Notes: generated by a model not told the origin, from the sequence alone. A stretch of 64,000 bases of DNA from a bacterium (GCA_023150945.1 JAKLJX010000007.1:274123-338122), one strand, 5' to 3'; positions 1 through 8,628 are shown, counted from the stretch's first letter. A program made the numbers and translations.

Positions 1-298
1 CAGCCGGATCCGTGAATTCCGCGAGGTATTGTTCGAGCAGGGCCTCATCGGCGCGGGAAAGCTGGCGGCGCGCTGCGCGCGCCGCCAGCAGAATTTGCCG
101 CACCTGCTCACGATCCACCGGAATCACGTGCAGATCAAGACTGCGCTGCGGCAAATAGGCGACCAGTTTTTCCAGAAAGGGATAAACGGAATGATAAAGA
201 GGAACGGCGGCGGACTGGGCATGCAGCCCAGTGCCGCCGAAGAGGAACCAACAGCAAAGGCACAGGCCAATGCGTGCGGTTGTTTTTGCAGTTCGCAT
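1..298 (-). CDS. N-terminus of a secreted protein, possibly outer-membrane (partial at left edge)
   Basis: The reading frame starts with ATG at 298 on the minus strand and runs off the left edge without a stop, giving about 98 residues. Residues 1-28 look like a signal peptide: basic start, hydrophobic stretch, then HAQS. The mature part begins AAVPLYHSVYPFLEKL and contains RRQLSRADEALLEQYLAEF. That layout (Y..VYPFLE, then a helical L..L..EF block) resembles the N-termini of Wzi-like and other outer-membrane proteins of FCB bacteria, but the assignment is inference. It starts 12 bases after the stop of the cytochrome gene, so the two probably form one transcript. Confidence 0.6.
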   Translation of the reverse strand, partial: MRTAKTTARIGLCLCCWFLFGGTGLHAQSAAVPLYHSVYPFLEKLVAYLPQRSLDLHVIPVDREQVRQILLAARAARRQLSRADEALLEQYLAEFTDPA

Positions 299-310
299 GC
301 CGGACCGGAA

Positions 311-889
311 TCAATTTCCCGGAGCCGGTGGCGCGCCCGGCGGCACCGGCACCTGGTTTTGAATGGGCGGCAGGGTGCGCAGATAAGCCCACACCGCTTT
401 GAGATCACTGTCGGTCATCTGTGCCACGTTTTGCCAGGGCATGGGCGGCAGAATTTCGCGGCCGTTGGGTTGGCCTTGATGCTTGCCGGTGCGCATCGCC
501 TGGATGAACGTTTCTTCGGTCCACTCGGCAATGCCGGTTTCCATGTCCGGCGTGAGGTTGATGGCGAAGCTCACGCCCCAGGGGCCGGCCCACGCCGTGA
601 GCATGGGATTGGTCAGTCCCAGCGCGTTGTTCTGTTGCAAATCACTCGGATTCCACGTGGGGTAGGGCGCGTCAGCCGGATGCCCCGACAGCATTCTGGC
701 AGAATCCGGCAGCGGGAGGCCGGCCGGGCTCATCACCTTGGGCGTGTGGCAGTCGTGACAGCCGCCGATGTTGACGAGATACTTGCCCCGTTCGACGGGA
801 CTTTGCTCGATTGCTACCGGCTTTTGTTCACAGCCCGCCAGAGCTGCCAAACAAACGCCGGCAACAAAAACAGCGAGATTCTTCTTCAT
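311..889 (-). CDS. c-type cytochrome lipoprotein
   Basis: The protein has 192 residues from the ATG at 889; a GTG six bases upstream is the alternative. ATG is preferred because GAGG lies 8 bases before it. The N-terminus is a lipoprotein signal with lipobox LAGC (Cys20), so the protein should be anchored in a membrane facing the periplasm. One haem c site, CHDCH, is at residues 44-48. A Met in LPPMPW near the C-terminus is a candidate second axial ligand. The fold is a single cytochrome c domain of the kind used as a periplasmic electron shuttle. Partner and substrate cannot be read from the context. It lies just upstream of the partial secreted-protein gene. Confidence 0.85.
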   Translation of the reverse strand: MKKNLAVFVAGVCLAALAGCEQKPVAIEQSPVERGKYLVNIGGCHDCHTPKVMSPAGLPLPDSARMLSGHPADAPYPTWNPSDLQQNNALGLTNPMLTAWAGPWGVSFAINLTPDMETGIAEWTEETFIQAMRTGKHQGQPNGREILPPMPWQNVAQMTDSDLKAVWAYLRTLPPIQNQVPVPPGAPPAPGN

Positions 890-1055
890 CTTCACATCCT
901 CAGTCTGTTGATGGTGGGAATACTTGAGAATTGATCACGTCGGCGCGCACACACAGGTTGCGCCGAGTCGGTTTGCAGAAAAAACCGGCCTTCAAAATAA
1001 CAGGGGGGCGCAAAAAGTCAAACAATTCTTTTGCTGGAGAAAGTGCCGTCACCGC

Positions 1056-1778
1056 TCAAGCATTTTGCGATTCAACCGCAGCCCGGGCGGACGGGCCGGC
1101 TGCAGCGGCAGGTTCGGCCTCAAAATCAACATTGGGCAACGCCGCGAAAGTGAAGCCGCGGCTGAGCAGCACGGGCAGGCAGGCGCGCAGGGCCGCGGCA
1201 GTTTTGCCGGCGCAGGCATGGCCGTCATGCAGCACGATGATGCTGCCGGCGGTGGTGTGGCGCACCAGGCAATCGGCAATCTGTGCGGCGGTGCGCTCGG
1301 GACGGAAATCCCACGGCAACACCTGCCACAGCACGATTTGATGATCGTGCGTGCGCGCGTAGCGCGTCAGCGACGGCCCAAACGCGCCATAGGGCGGCCG
1401 AAACAAGCGCACGGGCGCGGCCGCGAGATCTTCCAAAAGCTTGCGGGTCGATTCCAACTCGGCGGCAAAGGTCTTCGCCCCCTGCCAGCGCAAATTGGGA
1501 TGATGCCAGGTGTGATTGCCGATGCGATGGCGCGCGGCGAGGGAGCGCACCAGCTCCGGATGCCGCTGCGCCCGTTTGCCGATGAGAAAGAAGGTGGCGG
1601 GCAAGCCGAACTCCTCCAGCACCTCCAGAATGAGCGGCGTGCGCTCGGGATGCGGGCCGTCATCGAAGGTCAGATAAACGCGCCGCTGCGACCCCGGCGC
1701 GCGGCACCACAGTCGCGGCAGCAATCGAATGAAAAGCTCGGGCATGCGCTCGAAGCGCTTGAGAAGGACTTGCGTCAC
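1056..1778 (-). CDS. polysaccharide deacetylase (NodB / CE4 family)
   Basis: The 240-residue protein carries the NodB homology domain: TFDDGPHP (catalytic and metal-binding Asp39-Asp40), GNHTWHHP (metal ligands His89 and His93), RPPYG at 127-131, and a late VLHDG motif. These features predict a metal-dependent N- or O-deacetylase acting on an acetylated polysaccharide. No clear signal peptide is seen. The frame opens with GTG at 1778; ATG at 1745 is a reasonable alternative start. It lies 57 bases downstream of the radical SAM gene on the same strand and may share its transcript. Substrate is unknown. Confidence 0.88.
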   Translation of the reverse strand: MTQVLLKRFERMPELFIRLLPRLWCRAPGSQRRVYLTFDDGPHPERTPLILEVLEEFGLPATFFLIGKRAQRHPELVRSLAARHRIGNHTWHHPNLRWQGAKTFAAELESTRKLLEDLAAAPVRLFRPPYGAFGPSLTRYARTHDHQIVLWQVLPWDFRPERTAAQIADCLVRHTTAGSIIVLHDGHACAGKTAAALRACLPVLLSRGFTFAALPNVDFEAEPAAAAGPSARAAVESQNA

Positions 1779-1835
1779 GTTGCTCTTGGGGTTGAAAAGG
1801 GATTGAACCGAGCGGCCGGTGCGGCCGCGCCACGA

Positions 1836-2951
1836 TCAAACAAACAGGCCGATACCTTGATTGCAGTTCCGGCAAATATCGATGCTCGCGCGTTGCGTCA
1901 GCATGCGCCGCCGGAATTGCTGATAGGCGCCGGCTTCCCACACCTCGGCGAAGCAGGCGGTGCGCAGATCGCCGGTGGTGTGATGGCCGTTCTTGTCGAA
2001 GCAACAGGGCACCACCGTGCCGTCCCAGTTCACCATCGTCGTCAGCCACGGCCGCGGGCACACGCCGCGCCCGCTCTTCACGGCAAAATCACTTTCGGTG
2101 AGATGGTAGCGGCGATAACGCTCCTCGCTCGGCAGCCAGGCGCGCGCTTCTTCGAGTGTTTCCACTTGAATGTTCTTCTTCAAAAACCGATCAACGCCAA
2201 GTTCCCGCGCAAGCTGCGCCATGGCCGGGAGCTCGTGTTCGTTGTGCTGCATCAACAAAAATTGCATGAAAAGATAGGGCGTTTTGCTGCGCAGCCGCTG
2301 CTTGGCCGCCACTAGATTGCGGATGCCCTGCAGCACCTTGGCCAGCGAGCCGCCGGCACGATAGCGGCTGTAAGTCTCCTGCGTTGCGCCATCCACCGAA
2401 ATTACCAGGGTATCGAGGCCGCTGCGCACGGTGGCCTCGGCGGTGGCGGGATCGAAGTAATGCGCATTCGTGCTGGTGGTGGTGTACAGGCCGCGGCGGT
2501 GGGCATAAGCCACCAATTCGGTGAAGCGGCGGTGAATGAAAGGCTCGCCTTGATTGAAGAACACCACGTACAGGGCGCGGTCGCTCAGCTCATCGATCAG
2601 CCGGGTGTAGGTGGAAAAATCCATGCGGCCGTTGGGCCGTTCCATCGTGCCGTTGCCGGTCACGCACAGCGGGCAATGCAGATTGCAGATGTTGGTCGGC
2701 TCGATGGTGAGCACCGGCGGCACGCCCCAGACGATGCTTCTTTTCAGCAGCGCGGACAATGTGAACGAGGCAAGCGTCTGGGCGGCATTCCACAAGCGCT
2801 TCAGCGTGAGAGTCTTGAGCAGCCGGCCGAAGGCGACTTCCTTGCCGAAGGGCATTTCCCAACGATCGAAACCGGCGGAGCTGGCTGCCGGCGCATCGGC
2901 GGCAGGCTCTGCAACTTTCGTGTCAGCGGGCAAGATGGGCAGATTGATCAT
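1836..2951 (-). CDS. radical SAM protein with SPASM domain
   Basis: The chosen start (MINLPILPAD) gives 371 residues; the open frame extends 50 residues upstream but that part looks non-coding and overlaps the nuclease gene. The radical SAM cluster motif CX3CX2C is Cys89, Cys93, Cys96 (CNLHCPLC), followed by FFNQGEP and STNAHYF. A C-terminal SPASM-type cysteine set is present in GRGVCPRPW, VVPCCFDKNG and ICRNCNQG and would bind an auxiliary Fe-S cluster. Such proteins modify peptides or small molecules by 5'-deoxyadenosyl radical chemistry. Substrate is unknown. Deacetylase and glycosyltransferase genes nearby suggest surface polysaccharide or lipid work (inference). Confidence 0.87.
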   Translation of the reverse strand: MINLPILPADTKVAEPAADAPAASSAGFDRWEMPFGKEVAFGRLLKTLTLKRLWNAAQTLASFTLSALLKRSIVWGVPPVLTIEPTNICNLHCPLCVTGNGTMERPNGRMDFSTYTRLIDELSDRALYVVFFNQGEPFIHRRFTELVAYAHRRGLYTTTSTNAHYFDPATAEATVRSGLDTLVISVDGATQETYSRYRAGGSLAKVLQGIRNLVAAKQRLRSKTPYLFMQFLLMQHNEHELPAMAQLARELGVDRFLKKNIQVETLEEARAWLPSEERYRRYHLTESDFAVKSGRGVCPRPWLTTMVNWDGTVVPCCFDKNGHHTTGDLRTACFAEVWEAGAYQQFRRRMLTQRASIDICRNCNQGIGLFV

Positions 2952-3075
2952 TGCGGGTCGATTTTTCTCCACGTAGCATGAAGGGGATTGACAATCATGT
3001 TCACGAAAAGCTGAAGCCGCGCGGGGGTGCCGTCCGTCGCGATCAAGCGCCGCCAAGCCGCGCCGCACTGTGGGG

Positions 3076-4311
3076 TCACTTATGTCGTCGTGAATCAGCA
3101 TTCTTTGGAGGTAGTTGCGACGGACGGCTCACGATCACAACATCCACAATGCCAGGAATTTCCAATAGCGTACGCCGGGTGATATCATGTTCCTGGACGC
3201 TTGCCGAATCATCATAGATGAACACAATTAATGACTCATAACGTAGATCGCGAAGATAGGGAATGCAATCTTCCTGAACCTCCTTTTCGATTTTCTTAAA
3301 GTCATCCTTGCTCGTCGCAAATTTTGCCTCAACGATGAGCTTCAGCGATCCGATTCCAAAATCTGCCTTGTAGGTGGAGTGGCCGAATTTCGGTAACGTA
3401 TCTTCATCGACGACATCTGGAAAATAAGAGCGGAGAATCAGCCAAAGAATGTCTTGCACCTCGCGCTCTTGTGTGACCGGCCACTTAATGGGCGTCTGAA
3501 GTTCGTCCCTATCCCAACGCCAGCGCCTCATTGCAGACTCAAAATTATGAAGCACTGCTGCCACGTGCCTTGGCTGCAATAACGCTGTTCCTAAAGCATG
3601 AAAAAGAATCGAATTTACACTCGACCAAATGAAAGCCGCTTGGGAGGCGGACTCGAAATGAAGATTTGTCGCCGTTTGGAACAGGATACTCTGGCGTTCG
3701 TTATCTATTTGCTGCTGTGACGGCTCGTTTTGATAAATTTGATGGCGAATAGCCCAGTCGGAGAAGGCCAATTGATACAGGCCTGTCGCAGCAAGACTCA
3801 CACTTGGTATCTTCGTATCGAAGGCGCGGAAAAAAAGATATTGCACCACTGGATCAAAGCTGGCCACACCCTTCTGCTGCATTTTCTCCAACACTTCTCT
3901 ACACCAATGAAGAGTTTCCAAGCCGTCATCGCCGAGTGCAAGACTGCCAAGGATGATGCCGAGTAAACGCGTTGGGTTACATGCGAGACTCAGATGCTCA
4001 CCTTTGAAAGGGTCTCGTTCTCGAATCCGGCTGAGGCCATTAAGAAGTTGGGCATTGAACTTAAAGTTTGGCTTCGCCCACAGAGCATACCCTAGAGCCG
4101 AGACATGATCAAGATTCGTTGGCTTGAACTCTGTATCAATCCATGCATCAGTGCATTCAACCTTCCAGTCAATGGTGGCTCGGGCATCATCTTTGAGAAT
4201 GTGATGGGCTAAAAGCCCCTCCACCGAACCTGGGCAGTTTTGCTCCAGAACGGCAACACGAAGGCGATCCAAACTCGACTGTAGATAGAGATTGTGAGCT
4301 ATAGAAACCAT
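3076..4311 (-). CDS. PD-(D/E)XK nuclease, putative effector of the adjacent Argonaute
   Basis: The protein has 411 residues. Residues 1-270 are helical and not recognised. The C-terminal 120 residues carry a restriction-endonuclease-like core: a Glu in TQEREVQD near 284, KADFGI with Asp317, and VEAK with Glu328 and Lys330, followed by a helix and the strand SLIVFIYDD. The D...ExK set looks intact, so the domain should cut DNA. The ATG at 4311 lies inside the Argonaute gene (13-base overlap), and the upstream AGAAAG is part of the Argonaute C-terminus, so translation is probably coupled. Base composition is visibly lower in G+C than the flanking genes. By analogy with long-B pAgo systems it should be the DNase released or activated by the guide-loaded Argonaute. 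That role is inference. Confidence 0.75.
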   Translation of the reverse strand: MVSIAHNLYLQSSLDRLRVAVLEQNCPGSVEGLLAHHILKDDARATIDWKVECTDAWIDTEFKPTNLDHVSALGYALWAKPNFKFNAQLLNGLSRIRERDPFKGEHLSLACNPTRLLGIILGSLALGDDGLETLHWCREVLEKMQQKGVASFDPVVQYLFFRAFDTKIPSVSLAATGLYQLAFSDWAIRHQIYQNEPSQQQIDNERQSILFQTATNLHFESASQAAFIWSSVNSILFHALGTALLQPRHVAAVLHNFESAMRRWRWDRDELQTPIKWPVTQEREVQDILWLILRSYFPDVVDEDTLPKFGHSTYKADFGIGSLKLIVEAKFATSKDDFKKIEKEVQEDCIPYLRDLRYESLIVFIYDDSASVQEHDITRRTLLEIPGIVDVVIVSRPSQLPPKNADSRRHK

Positions 4312-6578
4312 CTTCTTTCTTTCAGTGCGGTTGCAAGTATCTCAGGATTCCAGTTCTTCACGTGGCGCAGATGGCCGAGAAGGTCGACAATCATATTAGA
4401 GTACGAGATGGATACCGGCAGAGTGGAAGGATTAAATCCTCGCCATGACATGAAGCTGAGGTTAAAGACCTGCCGCGTGAGATAGTCCAAACTTTTGAAC
4501 GTTGAATCCTCGTGAATACTAACAAGAATCGGATGCGGGCAACCTTGAAGCGATGTTTTGACCTGATAGGGGCCGGAAAGCGTGAGAAGCGCAGTGTTGG
4601 GGCCAAGCGGGACGCATTGTCCTCGTTGCGGCACCATTTTCCCCTTCGTTGCTCTGCCGAATTTCACTGCCTTGGCGAGGGGATCGAAGAGCATCCAATT
4701 ATGAGAGTCACTCACATGAAGGAACGCATATTGAACATCAAAGTCTGTAAGAGATGCCGCGAAGATTTTGACCGCTTTCGCCTCTATATCCTTATATTTC
4801 TTAAAACTCTGGTGGAAAACAAACCGGACGCGATCCTTCGGCTTCCATCCGAAACGGCTGCGCAACTCCGCAACCGTCTCTTGAAGGGAGTGGATAAGGG
4901 TCTCGAGGTACTGCTCGGCGGATACTTCCTGAGTGTTGTTCGCTAAGAGATATTGTCCATCTCCACTAAAGACCGTCGTAATGCCTATCACCTTCTCACC
5001 GGCTCCGCGTCTGCTGTCGGTCAGGCGGGCACTGCCGATACCGATGACTATCTCATGTGCCAAGTCGGGGTTAGAAGCCAGCGTCCACGGAATCCCGCCG
5101 AGCTTGGCGTACATCGCGAGGCTGACGGTATTGAGTACATATTCGATGTTTTGCCGACGAAGCGTTTCGATTTTCAACAACTGAACAGGAACGCCCTGCG
5201 CCATCAATCGGGCTTTTGTCGTGTAGTAAGGATTCTTAGCGTCTGGCAAGTCCCGATGCTGCTCTCGGATAACGGCCAGGGCAAGATTCGGTTTTTCTTT
5301 TGACGCTTCCAGAGATGCAAACTTATAGGCATCCTCCAATGATGCGTCCGCCCGCTTCACCTCATGAAACGTGAAGTCGCATGCGTTGAGATGATACTTA
5401 CGCATGAAGCCTTGTCGAAATGGGGCATCGGGGTTGGTGGAATTTACGCCTTCTTTGAGTTGTTTCAGAAATTGACCAACTTCGCCTACGAATTCTTCCG
5501 GGCAGATCACAGCAATTTTAACGCGCTTATCGGGAAACGACTCAACATCGTACGGACCATGAAGATCAATCTGCTTGTCAACCGGCCAGAGAACTGTTAT
5601 TGAGCCGCCGGGTCGTAGAACGCAACTAGGTGTATTGAAAGTATGGGAATAACCGGCATCCGTACCCTTCGGGCAGTCATGAGGCTTTTTGTTGATGCGT
5701 ATGCTCAACCCCGCGCTGCACGGAATGGGAGATTTCTCTTCAAGCCAGGTACCAAGCTTATTTAGACGGTTTACCTGATTCTCCGCGCCCAAAACTTCAA
5801 ATGTCTGCTCCAGTAGGCTATGTGAAAAAGCATCGTATTTGTCGCCCAGCAGTGACTTCCCGACGACTTCGACATTGGTAGGACTCCCTTCGAGATAGCA
5901 GCTATCCAGTGAAAACTCTTCCACGTCCGAATCCGAAAGAATTACCACCCCATTTCGTACCTGCTCAACACGACCCAGGTACCTTCGCTCGAAGGGCGTG
6001 GCAACATCAGCGTCATCTCGAATACGGACAACATACAGACCCGTGAGCGGTATCCCTTCGGCGTGAAGAGCGGCGACGGTCTTCAAGAAAATGTATCGGA
6101 TGCCAAAGCCTATCAGTACGCCGCTCGTGATCGCACCTTGATGCGGAGCGAGTGGGCGAACGTCGAAAGTATATTCGGGGAAGATGCCGAAAACGTCCTG
6201 CCGAACGCTGGACAAGTTACGATTCTCAAGAAGCAGAGTCACCGGTCGGAAACCAATGACTGTGTGATTGCTGGCTGATTTGAAGAACCGGAATAGAGCA
6301 TTTCGGGCAAGCGCATTGGCAAGCTGGAAATCGTTCAAGGTGTCGAATTGTTTTTCCTGCCCGATCAACGGCGCGTCTGGCGTTAACCCGATGCAAACGA
6401 TGGTATTTCCTAAGGCGTGAAAAACATGTGTTGATGCATGCTGCTGCCGGAGCTCACGAAGCTTTCGAGAGAGAACATTTTCCTTTATGCTAAGTTCCGT
6501 CTCGTTCCCATCGAAAGAGAGAATGCCACCACGAAATAGATTGGAAGTAAAACGAAGCGGCAAATAGTTCAAATGCAT
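4299..6578 (-). CDS. ago: long prokaryotic Argonaute, catalytically dead PIWI (long-B type)
   Basis: The protein has 759 residues, the length of a long pAgo. Suggested layout: N/L1 to about 150; a short PAZ-like segment around 175-260 (LYVVRIRDD, RRYLGRVEQ, GVVILSDSD); MID about 350-500; PIWI 500-759. The MID has the 5'-end pocket set Tyr452, Lys455, Gln466, Lys492 in NPYYTTKARLMAQ, VPVQLLK and YAKLGGIPW. In PIWI the usual first catalytic Asp is Gly515 (IVIGIGSARL), the second Asp site reads FHQSF (Gln590/Ser591), and the last position is Asn728 (ISYSNMI). It should therefore bind guide and target without cutting. Start is ATG 6578 with GAGGAC (6584-6589) as ribosome site. It overlaps the nuclease gene. 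Family membership is firm; subtype is judged by eye. Confidence 0.88.
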   Translation of the reverse strand: MHLNYLPLRFTSNLFRGGILSFDGNETELSIKENVLSRKLRELRQQHASTHVFHALGNTIVCIGLTPDAPLIGQEKQFDTLNDFQLANALARNALFRFFKSASNHTVIGFRPVTLLLENRNLSSVRQDVFGIFPEYTFDVRPLAPHQGAITSGVLIGFGIRYIFLKTVAALHAEGIPLTGLYVVRIRDDADVATPFERRYLGRVEQVRNGVVILSDSDVEEFSLDSCYLEGSPTNVEVVGKSLLGDKYDAFSHSLLEQTFEVLGAENQVNRLNKLGTWLEEKSPIPCSAGLSIRINKKPHDCPKGTDAGYSHTFNTPSCVLRPGGSITVLWPVDKQIDLHGPYDVESFPDKRVKIAVICPEEFVGEVGQFLKQLKEGVNSTNPDAPFRQGFMRKYHLNACDFTFHEVKRADASLEDAYKFASLEASKEKPNLALAVIREQHRDLPDAKNPYYTTKARLMAQGVPVQLLKIETLRRQNIEYVLNTVSLAMYAKLGGIPWTLASNPDLAHEIVIGIGSARLTDSRRGAGEKVIGITTVFSGDGQYLLANNTQEVSAEQYLETLIHSLQETVAELRSRFGWKPKDRVRFVFHQSFKKYKDIEAKAVKIFAASLTDFDVQYAFLHVSDSHNWMLFDPLAKAVKFGRATKGKMVPQRGQCVPLGPNTALLTLSGPYQVKTSLQGCPHPILVSIHEDSTFKSLDYLTRQVFNLSFMSWRGFNPSTLPVSISYSNMIVDLLGHLRHVKNWNPEILATALKERRWFL

Positions 6579-6777
6579 GACTTGTCCTCGACATTCAATG
6601 GCCCGCTATCGTTTTGCTGACGGACCAAGTGAACCCTAATAGAATACGAAGCATAAGGATGGCTATTTCTGAGAGCTAGCCTGACATGATGCCTGCTTTC
6701 GGGTAAGATCTAACTCAAATTTCATGTACTTGCTGGATGGGCTTTCTTTGCGCCGTCCACTCACAACTCAACAAACC

Positions 6778-6797
6778 CACCTACCATCCGGTAGGTG
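6778..6797 (-). terminator. hairpin after the glycosyltransferase gene
   Basis: A perfect 8-bp stem, CACCTACC/GGTAGGTG, with a 4-base loop lies 6 bases past the glycosyltransferase stop. The following minus-strand sequence is only moderately T-rich (GTTTGTTG), so it may be a weak terminator. If it works it separates the Argonaute cassette from transcription coming from the glycosyltransferase gene. Confidence 0.45.
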
Positions 6798-6803
6798 TCC
6801 CAG

Positions 6804-7889
6804 TCACTTCTTCCAGCGGGGCTTGCCCACAAATGCAGCGGCGCCGGCGAGCAGATGCAAAATAAGATGCGTGAGTTCCCATCCGCCCAGGAAAATCCAA
6901 CGCGGCCGGCAGGCCAGACGCGCTGCCGCGCTGCGCAACACCAGGAAATCCGCAGTGGCTTTCAACGCCAGCAGCAGCAGACCCGGCCAACCGGCAAGAA
7001 ACGGCGCGAGCCAGAGCGCGGCATTGCACGCATGAAAAATCAAATAGCCGAGCTGCGCGGCAGGCACATAGCTTTGAGCCGCGGAAATGTGCCGGCGCTT
7101 CTGCCCAATCCAGGCGCGCAGCGAGCGTGGGCCGCCCGGGCTCAGCACTTGCGACTCCGGCGGCAGGGCAAACTCGACTGGGCCCTGCCGCGCCAATTGC
7201 TGAAGGAGCACATCATCATCGCCGGAAACCTGCTGCGCGAATCCGGCAAAGCCACCGGCAGCCGCAAACGCGGACTTGCGATAAGCGAGATTCCGCCCCG
7301 TTGCCAGGAAGGGCTTGCGCCAGCCCACTCCCGCAAGGCCGGCAGCGGCTACGGCCAAACTGTCGAGCAGCAGCAAACCGCTCATTGCCGGATTGGGACT
7401 TATCACCGGCGAAAAGCCCACAACTGCCACCGTGTCCGGTCGAAAACATGCGACCAGAAGTCTCACCCAATCCGGGCCGGGCCGGCAATCGGCATCGGTC
7501 AGCAGAATGATTTCATGCTGCGCCGCGGCCAGGCCGTTGGTGAGCGCATGTTTCTTGGAACTGTATCGCTCTGGAACGTTTTCGAGGCGCAGAGCTTCGA
7601 ATCTGCTGTGTCTCTGCAACTCTGCCAGAAGGTTCGGGGTCGCATCCTCGCTGCGATCATCGACGATGATAATTTGCAGCAGATCATTGGGATAGGATTG
7701 GCGTTGCAGACACGAGTTGAGGTCCGCGAGATGCGCTGCTTCATTGCGCGCGGCAACAATGATCGTGACCGGCGGGCACTCGGGTACGGCGCGCTCGCCA
7801 GCCGGCTCACGATAGCGCCAGATGCCGCGCATTACCCAGCCGACTAAAGCCAAGTAAATAATAAAACATGCACCGAGAAGAATGGTCAA
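6804..7889 (-). CDS. membrane-anchored family 2 glycosyltransferase
   Basis: The 361-residue protein has an N-terminal transmembrane helix (residues 3-20), a GT-A catalytic domain, and two to three hydrophobic segments after residue 275. Motifs of processive or lipid-linked GT2 enzymes are present: VTIIVAARNE, DDRSED (77-82), DAD (132-134), GDDD (223-226) and QKRRH (263-267), corresponding to D, DxD, acceptor-base and Q/RxxRW positions. It should transfer a sugar from a nucleotide donor to a lipid or growing glycan at the cytoplasmic membrane. The start is TTG at 7889, supported only by the good N-terminal helix. On the same strand further on are radical SAM and deacetylase genes, now separated from it by the Argonaute cassette. 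Confidence 0.88.
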   Translation of the reverse strand: MTILLGACFIIYLALVGWVMRGIWRYREPAGERAVPECPPVTIIVAARNEAAHLADLNSCLQRQSYPNDLLQIIIVDDRSEDATPNLLAELQRHSRFEALRLENVPERYSSKKHALTNGLAAAQHEIILLTDADCRPGPDWVRLLVACFRPDTVAVVGFSPVISPNPAMSGLLLLDSLAVAAAGLAGVGWRKPFLATGRNLAYRKSAFAAAGGFAGFAQQVSGDDDVLLQQLARQGPVEFALPPESQVLSPGGPRSLRAWIGQKRRHISAAQSYVPAAQLGYLIFHACNAALWLAPFLAGWPGLLLLALKATADFLVLRSAAARLACRPRWIFLGGWELTHLILHLLAGAAAFVGKPRWKK

Positions 7890-8073
7890 AGTGGCGCCAA
7901 AATATCCAACCGCGCTCTAAAAGGCAAGTGAATTCTGGCCGCGCCGGCCTCTTCAAACGGTTTGAGGCGAGGGTAGACTTCGAGGAGCAGCATCACAGGT
8001 TTCCAAGCCTCGCAAAGTGGAGGTGGGCAAAGCACGAAAGTCGATCTTCGCGGCCAAGTGAACCGCAACAAAA

Positions 8074-8104
8074 AAGGGACACGGCGCGCGAAACCGTGTC
8101 CCTT
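8074..8104 (-). terminator. strong rho-independent terminator
   Basis: An 11-bp perfect stem (AAGGGACACGG / CCGTGTCCCTT) with a 9-base loop is followed on the minus strand by T6G and more T. It lies 20 bases past the stop at 8124 of the degenerate reading frame, the normal spacing for a real gene end, yet no intact gene feeds it. Confidence 0.8.
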
Positions 8105-8123
8105 CTCTTTGGGGTAGGTGTCC

Positions 8124-8346
8124 TTAAAAACGAGTTTTAAGGATGGAAGTATAATGGATGATGGGGTAGCCGAACTCCGTGATGTAACTCGGTCGTCCCA
8201 TCGCCGTTGTCAAACGTTGTCGTGCAAGCTGGGTGCGGCGAGGTGCCGTGACTGCTGGTGAAGTTGTAACCAAACTGCGTCAGTTGAATCTTCGCTTCTA
8301 CTCTTAGCCAACTTTGTGCCAGAGAATCAAAACTGGCGCCTTCGTT
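8124..8346 (-). pseudogene. degenerate 3' end of an unidentified gene
   Basis: Two overlapping minus-strand frames read like protein. One (stop 8137-8139) gives SWLRVEAKIQLTQFGYNF. The other (stop 8124-8126) gives SYITEFGYPIIHYTSILK and ends in Phe, like an outer-membrane barrel strand. A change of frame near 8185 would join them, and a stop closes the first frame at 8347. With the terminator directly downstream, this is best read as the frame-shifted tail of a lost gene. Product unknown. Confidence 0.3.
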
Positions 8347-8628
8347 TTAAGTCGAGTATTATGCGGATCTTTATGCCGTTCGACCTGACCGCGAAGATAT
8401 TGCAGAAATTTCAAAAAAATGTCTCATCTCAAAACAGCCGGTCTGGGAGTGTATTACTTGAAAACGATTTCAGCAGGGCAAAGTGGTTGACATTGTTGGC
8501 AAAATCTGATACCTTGCGCGGCCTGCAAAGGCGTCAGCACAGCAAAACGAGCCGGAGGGCGGCAACGGCGCGCGTGCCTCGTCCCAACCACCTTGCGGCC
8601 CAGGCCTTTTTCCGGATTTGAAGCCTTC

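Larger units (their letters stand above)
7890..8628. other. gene-poor stretch
   Basis: No convincing intact gene is seen. It holds a strong minus-strand terminator at 8074-8104 and a decayed 3' gene end just before it. A 61-codon minus-strand frame (8071-7886) overlaps the glycosyltransferase start but resembles no family and is not called. From 8347 to 8628 nothing was recognised. Confidence 0.5.

Noticed and set aside
924..2315. 463-codon open frame on the plus strand
   Set aside because: Antisense to the deacetylase and radical SAM genes, both with intact motifs.
4299..6578. PIWI-RE or short pAgo
   Set aside because: The protein is too long for a short pAgo and has the Y-K-Q-K MID pocket. 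The PIWI-RE signature Arg/Glu residues were not evident.
7886..8071. 61-codon frame overlapping the glycosyltransferase start
   Set aside because: No family match, no ribosome site, and the short overlap with a TTG start is weak support.
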